NCBI GenBank assembly: GCA_030617125.1
Contig: JAUWWA010000116.1
Location: 1 to 6,357, forward strand
Length of the DNA stretch: 6,357 bases
Direction of reading: 5' to 3'
Origin: Pirellulales bacterium
GTDB lineage: Bacteria; Planctomycetota; Planctomycetia; Pirellulales; Thermoguttaceae
The notes beneath the pieces are model-generated. The model worked only from the letters and a program-made list of their open reading frames with translations, searched no databases and had not been told where the DNA came from. The translations under genes and the position numbers were made by a program. Position 1 is the stretch's first letter; every line of letters begins with the position of its first letter. Positions 1 through 4,752 of this stretch are shown piece by piece.

Positions 1-3000
1 CGACTACATCGAGGGCCTCTCGCCGGTGATCGCCATCGAGCAGAAGCACGCCGGCAGCACGCCCCGCAGCACGGTCGGCACGGTGACCGAGGTGTACGAC
101 TACCTGCGAATCCTCTTCTCGCGACTCGGCGAACCCTACTGCCCGACGTGCGACGTGCCGATCGGCACGCAGTCGACCGACGAGATCATCGCCAAGATCA
201 TGGACCATCCGTCGGGAACGAGGCTCTTTCTGGCCGCCCCGCTGGAAATCCCGCTCGGCGAGGACTACGAGACGTTGTGGGACGCGATGCGTGCGTCGGG
301 TTACGCGCGGGTTCGCATCGACGGCGCGATCCATCCGATCGACAACCCCCCGAAGATCGACCGGCGGCGCACCCACCGCATCGAAGCGGTCGTCGACCGG
401 CTGACCGTCCGCCGGAACAACCGCTCCCGGATCGCCGACAGCGTGGAGAACGCGTTGTCATTGGGTCGCGGCGTGCTGCACGTTGTCTATCCGCTCGGTT
501 CGTCCGCGCCCGAGCCGGACTGGCCTACTGAGGTCCACAGCCAGCACTTCGCCTGCGAGCGGTGCGGGCGGAGCTTCGAGCCGCTTTCGCCGCACAACTT
601 CTCGTTCAACAGCTCGCTTGGCTGGTGTTCGGCGTGCGAAGGCCTGGGCACGCAGACCGGCACGAACCTGTCGGCCTTGCTGCGCGATCCAAAGCTCGCG
701 CTGGCCGAAGGCGCCGTCGCGCTCTGGCCGGGCACGGAAGGCCACATCTTCCCGCTGATGCTCGAAAGCTTCGCCCGCGGCACGGGCATCCCGACCGACG
801 TGCCGTTCGAGCAACTCTCCGCCAAGCACCGGCGGCTGATCATGCACGGGACGGGGGAACAGTGGTTTGACATTCACTATGAAGCCGCAATCGTTGGTCG
901 CGCCGCACAAAAAGCCGCGACCGGTGGTCGCGCCACACAAAAAGCCGCGACCGGTGGTCGCGCGGCGAACGACGGCGCGACCACCGGTCGCGGCTTTATG
1001 GAGGAATCGCCCCAAGTGGCGTTCCGCTTCCAGTACAAGGGGCTTTACCCGGCGCTGGACGAGGCGAGCCGGCTCTCGCCCCGCTTCCGCGGCAAGCTGG
1101 AACACCTCGTCGGCGAAGTGGAATGCTCGGTCTGCGGCGGTAGCCGTCTGCGCAACGACGCAGCCGCCGTGCAGCTCCGCGGGGGGACGATCGACGCGCT
1201 ATGCCGGATACCCCTGGGCCGGCTCTTGGAGGAGTTCCGGCAATGGAAGCTCTGCACGACCGAGCGGAAGATCGCCGGCGAGTTGGTTCGCGAAGCCCGC
1301 AATCGGCTTCAGTTCTTGGTCGACGTGGGTCTCGACTATCTGACCCTTGCCAGGCCCACGGCGACGCTCTCCGGCGGCGAAATGCAGCGGATCCGGTTGG
1401 CGGCCCAGATTGGCAGCGGGCTGTGCGGTGTGCTCTACGTGCTCGACGAGCCGACCATCGGCCTGCACCCCCGCGACAACAAGCGGCTGCTGCGCGCCCT
1501 ACGAAAGCTTTGCGACCTGGGCAACCCGTGGCTGGTCGTCGAGCACGATCGCGACGTGATCCGAAGCGCCGACAAGCTGCTCGATTTCGGGCCGGGCGCC
1601 GGGCGGGCGGGCGGGCAGATCGTCGCCCGCGGCACCCCCAAGCAGGTCGCCACGCGACGTGCGTCGGTCACCGGACCGTATCTTTCCGGCAAAAAATCGA
1701 TCGCAGTGCCCACCAACCGCCGCATGAAGGGGTCAGGGGTCGTGGGTCAGGGGGCAGGGCAGTCAAATCTCGGTTCACGCACGGGAAATGCACCCAACGG
1801 CTGGCTCGAGATCTTCGGGGCACGGCAAAATAACCTCAAGAACATCGACGTGCAAATCCCACTAGGCGCCTTCACCGTCGTGACCGGCACCAGCGGCAGC
1901 GGCAAGAGTTCGCTCGTCGACAACGTGCTCTACAACGCCTTGGCGCGAATGCTCCACCGCGCGAAAACCTTTCCCGGCACGCACGATTCGATCCGCGGCG
2001 TCGAGGCGGTGAACAAAGTGATTCGCGTCGATCAGCGGCCGCTGGGGCAAACGCCCACCTCGAGCGCGGCCACGTTCACCGGTGTGTTCGACCTGATCCG
2101 GTCGCTTTACTCCCAGCTCCCCGAGGCAAAACTGCGCGGGTACACGCCGCGGCGGTTCAGTTTCAACGTCGCCGGCGGGCGGTGCGAGAAGTGCGAAGGC
2201 AATGGACAACTGCGCATCGAGATGCACTTCCTCCCCGACGTCTGGGTCCGGTGCGACACGTGTGGCGGCCGGCGGTACAACGGCGAAACGCTCGCCGTGC
2301 GGTACCATGGCCGGTCGATCGCCGACGTGCTCGACATGCCGTGCGGCGAGGCCGTAAAGCTCTTTGAAAACATCCCCAAAATCCGCCGCATCCTGCAAAC
2401 CCTTGGCGACGTGGGGCTCGATTACCTCACGCTCGGCCAGCCGGCGCCGACGCTCTCCGGCGGCGAGGCACAACGCGTTAAGCTGGCCGCCGAACTCTCC
2501 CGGCCCGACACCGGCAATACCCTCTACCTGCTCGACGAGCCGACTACCGGACTGCACTTCGACGACCTGGCCAAGCTGCTCGAAGTGCTCAACCGGCTGG
2601 TCGACCTGGGCAATACCGTCGTGGTGATCGAGCACAACCTCGACGTGATCAAGACGGCCGACTGGGTGATCGACCTGGGGCCGGAGGCGGGCGATGACGG
2701 CGGGTTCGTCGTCGCCGCCGGAACGCCCGAGGATATCGTCGTCCATGCCCAGCGCTGGCTCCACACCCGTGCAAAGCCGCCGCCGGTGGCAGCGGAAGAC
2801 GATGCACTGGCAGTGGAAGAGAACCCCGCGATCGGTGATCGCGGCTTTGCTGAGGGAATGCGGTCCCACACCGGCGAAGTCCTCGCTGGGGTGCTAAAAG
2901 CCGGGCTGCACACAAAGCGCAAGACGTTCGACTTCGCCGCCGAAGCCGCCGCCCGCCGCGGCGATCTGGAAATCGCCGACGTCGGACGCGAGGCCAAGAT

Positions 3001-3931
3001 GCCATGGCAGATCGACGGCCGGCGCTGGCACACCGTCGATCGCGTCGCGCGCAACGGCAGCCCATGCCGCTGGGACGGTCGCGTGCTGGGCGAAGTAATC
3101 GACCGGATCCAGCAGCAATCGGAGTTGTTCAGCGGGACCGACTGGAACAGCCGCACGATCGTCGAGGTCCGCGCGGCGAAGAAATCCGACGGCTGGTTCT
3201 TCCACGCCATCACCGGCGAGGAGTGGCTCTTGAAGCTGAAGTTCCGCATCGCTCGGGGCACGTTTCGGCGGGTGGACTTGGTTGAGCGGCTCGAGTTGAG
3301 GCCGCTCAACGACATGCCCGAGCTGCCGCTTTACGGCCGCGAGCCGCGCGTGCGATGCAAAAACCTCAGCGGCCCGTGGCAGGAGGTGGAGCTGCGCGTT
3401 CATGGCTACGACGAGATCGACCGACCGGAGTTCTGGCAGTTCGTCGACGAAGCGGTGGCCGGGTTCGGCAAGTTCGCCCGACGCATGCAGCGGAAGTCCG
3501 ACATCCTGCAACCCTGGAAGCAGCTTGGACGCACGTGGCACTTCGCCCGAAAGGGCTTTTCGCTCGGCAAGAAGATACACTGGAAGGCCGAGGTGCTGGA
3601 GGAGTTGTGCGAGTTGCTCTCCGACGTCGCCCCCAAGGGCCAGATGCTCTGGAACAACAAGCAGGTGGCGCCGGTGTACGTGCCCGAGCAAAAGGAGCCC
3701 TGGGCGGCCGTGCGCACCAAGAAGCTCGACGCGGTCTACCTGCACCTGACCGGGCCGAAGGGGCGTTTCACCATGGGCCAGATCACCGAGTTGGGCCATA
3801 ACCCCCAGTTCGACGGCGAGCGGCCGGAGTGCGACATGTTGACGCTGAAGTTCCGCACGCTTGACGACCTGCACCGCGGCGACCTGGCGGGGTTCTTGAA
3901 GAAACACCTGGCGGAGGTTGCCGGACAATGA
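1..3931 (+). CDS. uvrA: UvrA-family excinuclease ABC subunit A, 5' truncated, with duplicated C-terminal extension
   Basis: This is the damage-recognition ATPase of nucleotide excision repair, which binds DNA lesions as a dimer and loads UvrB. The first full codon is at 2 (1309 visible residues); the frame opens with the family motif DYIEGLSP followed by IAIEQK, so about 75-80 residues including the first Walker A lie upstream. Numbered from that codon I see CPTC at 47-50, a CX2C-X20-CX2C zinc module (C185, C188, C209, C212), CSVC at 375-378, ABC signature LSGGE at 456, Walker B LDEP with D482/E483 and the H-loop histidine 515. The second half has Walker A GTSGSGKSS at 629-637, zinc module C728/C731/C751/C754, signature LSGGE at 818, D845/E846 and H878. 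The core ends near residue 925. A family UvrA is about 940 residues, so roughly 385 residues are extra. Three linkers hold repeat DNA. The family is certain; whether this is the main UvrA or a paralogue cannot be told from the window. Confidence 0.95.
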   Translation, partial: DYIEGLSPVIAIEQKHAGSTPRSTVGTVTEVYDYLRILFSRLGEPYCPTCDVPIGTQSTDEIIAKIMDHPSGTRLFLAAPLEIPLGEDYETLWDAMRASGYARVRIDGAIHPIDNPPKIDRRRTHRIEAVVDRLTVRRNNRSRIADSVENALSLGRGVLHVVYPLGSSAPEPDWPTEVHSQHFACERCGRSFEPLSPHNFSFNSSLGWCSACEGLGTQTGTNLSALLRDPKLALAEGAVALWPGTEGHIFPLMLESFARGTGIPTDVPFEQLSAKHRRLIMHGTGEQWFDIHYEAAIVGRAAQKAATGGRATQKAATGGRAANDGATTGRGFMEESPQVAFRFQYKGLYPALDEASRLSPRFRGKLEHLVGEVECSVCGGSRLRNDAAAVQLRGGTIDALCRIPLGRLLEEFRQWKLCTTERKIAGELVREARNRLQFLVDVGLDYLTLARPTATLSGGEMQRIRLAAQIGSGLCGVLYVLDEPTIGLHPRDNKRLLRALRKLCDLGNPWLVVEHDRDVIRSADKLLDFGPGAGRAGGQIVARGTPKQVATRRASVTGPYLSGKKSIAVPTNRRMKGSGVVGQGAGQSNLGSRTGNAPNGWLEIFGARQNNLKNIDVQIPLGAFTVVTGTSGSGKSSLVDNVLYNALARMLHRAKTFPGTHDSIRGVEAVNKVIRVDQRPLGQTPTSSAATFTGVFDLIRSLYSQLPEAKLRGYTPRRFSFNVAGGRCEKCEGNGQLRIEMHFLPDVWVRCDTCGGRRYNGETLAVRYHGRSIADVLDMPCGEAVKLFENIPKIRRILQTLGDVGLDYLTLGQPAPTLSGGEAQRVKLAAELSRPDTGNTLYLLDEPTTGLHFDDLAKLLEVLNRLVDLGNTVVVIEHNLDVIKTADWVIDLGPEAGDDGGFVVAAGTPEDIVVHAQRWLHTRAKPPPVAAEDDALAVEENPAIGDRGFAEGMRSHTGEVLAGVLKAGLHTKRKTFDFAAEAAARRGDLEIADVGREAKMPWQIDGRRWHTVDRVARNGSPCRWDGRVLGEVIDRIQQQSELFSGTDWNSRTIVEVRAAKKSDGWFFHAITGEEWLLKLKFRIARGTFRRVDLVERLELRPLNDMPELPLYGREPRVRCKNLSGPWQEVELRVHGYDEIDRPEFWQFVDEAVAGFGKFARRMQRKSDILQPWKQLGRTWHFARKGFSLGKKIHWKAEVLEELCELLSDVAPKGQMLWNNKQVAPVYVPEQKEPWAAVRTKKLDAVYLHLTGPKGRFTMGQITELGHNPQFDGERPECDMLTLKFRTLDDLHRGDLAGFLKKHLAEVAGQ
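881..997 (+). repeat. In-frame palindromic repeat array: three 30-bp tandem units plus one inverted copy
   Basis: Units lie at 881-910 (degenerate), 911-940 and 941-970; units 1 and 3 each match unit 2 at 25 of 30 positions. The segment 974-997 is the exact reverse complement of 911-934 (24 bp). Each good unit also contains its own hairpin, CGCGACC-GGT-GGTCGCG (stem 916-922 with 926-932 in unit 2). The 30-bp period keeps the uvrA frame and encodes ten-residue repeats of the type KAATGGRATQ. The array sits in the loop between the FDIHYE and FRFQYKG segments, where UvrA proteins are poorly conserved, so it is most likely a later insertion that the protein tolerates. Confidence 0.9.
1601..1615 (+). 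other. Minimal G-quadruplex motif (four GGG runs, one-base loops)
   Basis: Four GGG triplets separated by single C bases form the tightest class of G-quadruplex consensus on the coding strand. It lies within the codons for the GAGRAGG segment, which corresponds to the family's glycine-rich GAG.HGG motif, so it may simply result from GC-rich codon choice. Confidence 0.5.
1729..1759 (+). repeat. G-rich GGGGTCA-type direct repeats in the linker between the two ATPase halves
   Basis: Five G runs (1729-1732, 1736-1739, 1744-1746, 1750-1754, 1757-1759) are separated by loops of 3, 4, 3 and 2 bases, with the unit GGGGTCA repeated imperfectly. They encode KGSGVVGQGAGQ. The insertion falls between the conserved YLSGKK..VP..RR end of the first half and the WLEI.GA..NNLKNI start of the second half, which in typical UvrA proteins are only a few residues apart. 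The run fits a G-quadruplex-forming motif on the coding strand. Confidence 0.7.
2826..2848 (+). repeat. Single copy of the same palindromic element at the UvrA core/extension junction
   Basis: A perfect 8-bp hairpin, CCGCGATC-GGT-GATCGCGG, is followed by CTTT. It matches the inverted copy at 974-997 in stem and flank (CGCGAYC, three-base loop, GRTCGCG, GCTTT), with a C/T change compensated by G/A across the stem. It is read in the same phase, giving RGF from CGC-GGC-TTT in both places. It lies in the low-complexity linker between the last UvrA motif and the duplicated C-terminal modules. Confidence 0.75.
2996..3928 (+). other. C-terminal extension of UvrA: two tandem copies of an unrecognised W-rich module
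   Basis: This is the part of the uvrA frame beyond the UvrA core. Module A covers about 2996-3490 and module B 3509-3928. Both begin with P-W-x3-G-R-x-W-H (visible residues 1001-1010 and 1171-1180), then a glycine (1019/1189), a tryptophan (1024/1194) and V-L-x-E (1028-1031/1198-1201). All of these are exactly 170 residues apart, giving 11 identities in 36 gapless positions by my count. Each then has a WN pair (1048/1217), an alternating hydrophobic stretch, a G-x-F and a closing helix-like L..FL or F..FV segment. No catalytic motif, membrane segment or signal is visible. I do not recognise the family; a role as an added DNA-binding or protein-binding domain is only a guess from its attachment to UvrA. 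Confidence 0.6.
3913..3917 (+). promoter_or_regulatory. Shine-Dalgarno (GGAGG) for the downstream CBM9-like gene
   Basis: GGAGG lies inside the last uvrA codons, 10 bases before the ATG at 3928. Together with the ATGA stop/start overlap it fixes that ATG as the start and suggests that ribosomes finishing uvrA reinitiate here. No separate promoter is apparent in front of it. Confidence 0.65.
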
Positions 3932-4581
3932 GAGATTCCCTGCTCCCAGAACGATTCCTCTTCCGCTTTTCGGTGCCGTGCCGGTATCGCGAGCAGCCGT
4001 GGACCGACAAAGGGACCAAGCTAAGCGAGACGTATCGGCTGGTGAGTTTCGCCGAGTTGGAAGACGCGGCGACGCCGGCCGACGTCCGCGCGGCGTGGAG
4101 CGAGGCCGGACTGGCGTTCTCGGTTCGCACGCAAGGCAAACGGCAAACGCCATGGTGCCGCGCCGAACGCCCGGAAGACAGCGACGGCCTGCAGGTCTGG
4201 ATCGACACCCGCGACGTGCACAACGTACACCGCGCGAGCCGGTTCTGCCATCGGTTCTTGTTCATGCCGCTAGGCGGCGGGCCGCGGCGCGACCGTCCGG
4301 TGGCCGAGCCGCTGGCGATCCACCGCGCGAAGGAGCCGCCCCGGCCAATCCGCCCCGGCTTGCTGCGGGTCCGTAGCGAAAAGCGGATCGACGGCTATGT
4401 GCTCGAGGCGTTCGTCCCGGCCGAGGCGCTGATCGGCTTCGACCCAACCGAGCACCCCCGGCTCGGGTTCACCTACGCGGTGACCGATCGCGAGCTGGGC
4501 GAGCAGACGCTCAGCGTCGGCTCGCCCATGCCATACCAAGAAGACCCAAGCCTCTGGGCAACGTTGGAACTGGTGCGATAG
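3928..4581 (+). CDS. CBM9/DOMON-like beta-sandwich protein, conserved hypothetical
   Basis: 217 residues starting at an ATG that overlaps the uvrA TGA (ATGA). The sequence resembles carbohydrate-binding module family 9-like domains: an early hydrophobic stretch with FAELEDA (41-47), a strand SVRTQGKRQTPWCR (65-78), the core S-DGLQVWIDTRD (85-96) with HRASRFCHRF (101-110), a late strand G-Y-V-L-E-A-F-VPAEAL (from 156), LGFTYAVTDRELG, and a closing PSLWATLEL. In that fold the D-x-L-x-V-W-I-D strand and the Y-x-x-E-x-x-I/V-P strand are the family's most constant elements. No signal peptide or membrane helix is visible, and no catalytic residues are expected. The domain call rests on motif pattern only; ligand and cellular role are unknown. 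Coupling to uvrA suggests co-expression, not necessarily shared function. Confidence 0.75.
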   Translation: MRDSLLPERFLFRFSVPCRYREQPWTDKGTKLSETYRLVSFAELEDAATPADVRAAWSEAGLAFSVRTQGKRQTPWCRAERPEDSDGLQVWIDTRDVHNVHRASRFCHRFLFMPLGGGPRRDRPVAEPLAIHRAKEPPRPIRPGLLRVRSEKRIDGYVLEAFVPAEALIGFDPTEHPRLGFTYAVTDRELGEQTLSVGSPMPYQEDPSLWATLELVR

Positions 4582-4721
4582 CCGCTTACGGCATTGAGGA
4601 ACTCAAGACGCTGCCCTTCGGTGCGGTGTGGGACTACTGCTGCCTGAAGCAGGACGTGCCGGTCGGTGAGGCCTGGCTCGACGAGGTCAAACGATACGAC
4701 CTTGGTGTGCTGTCGAAGCGG
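4581..4721 (+). pseudogene. rhaA: C-terminal fragment of L-rhamnose isomerase (RhaA), gene remnant
   Basis: The frame starting at 4581 reads A-A-Y-G-I-E-E-L-K, then TLPFGAVWDYCCLKQ, DVPVGEAWLDEVKRY and ends LGVLSKR. From memory this matches the extreme C-terminus of L-rhamnose isomerase (the LPFGAVWDYYC..Q.VPVG..WL.E...YE..VLSKR pattern), the enzyme that converts L-rhamnose to L-rhamnulose. Only about 47 codons are present. Upstream it runs directly into the stop codon of the previous gene, whose other frames show no RhaA, and after SKR there is no stop: the frame continues into unrelated sequence until 4811. The expected second tyrosine of YYC is a cysteine. It is therefore a decayed or truncated leftover with no visible start or ribosome binding site and should not be functional. 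The assignment lacks an alignment. Confidence 0.7.
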
Positions 4722-4735
4722 AGTTCGTTCTCCGC
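4718..4735. terminator. GC-rich hairpin between convergent genes, possible bidirectional terminator
   Basis: A perfect 6-bp stem GCGGAG/CTCCGC (4718-4723 with 4730-4735) with loop TTCGTT lies 17 bases beyond the stop of the minus-strand gene and about 135 bases beyond the plus-strand CBM9-like gene. There is no T-run on either side, so an intrinsic terminator is only weakly supported. It begins within the last codons of the rhaA remnant and may instead be a dispersed palindromic element. Confidence 0.3.
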
Positions 4736-4752
4736 CCGCTGTTACCCTTCTC

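Noticed and set aside
26..28. GTG as the start of the UvrA gene
   Set aside because: The frame is open to the left edge and encodes the conserved DYIEGLSP motif immediately before it, so the gene starts outside the window.
881..970. CRISPR array
   Set aside because: The 30-bp units are directly adjacent with no spacers, are in frame inside a coding sequence, and no cas gene is present.
1862..2869. 335-codon open frame on the minus strand inside uvrA
   Set aside because: It is antisense to intact, highly conserved UvrA motifs and has no family features; long antisense frames are expected at this GC content.
2894..4153. 419-codon open frame on the minus strand across the uvrA extension and the next gene
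   Set aside because: It opposes two plus-strand frames joined by an ATGA overlap with a good ribosome binding site, and its translation is low-complexity and leucine/arginine-rich without recognisable motifs. I considered it because the UvrA extension is unfamiliar, but the internal duplication supports the plus-strand reading.
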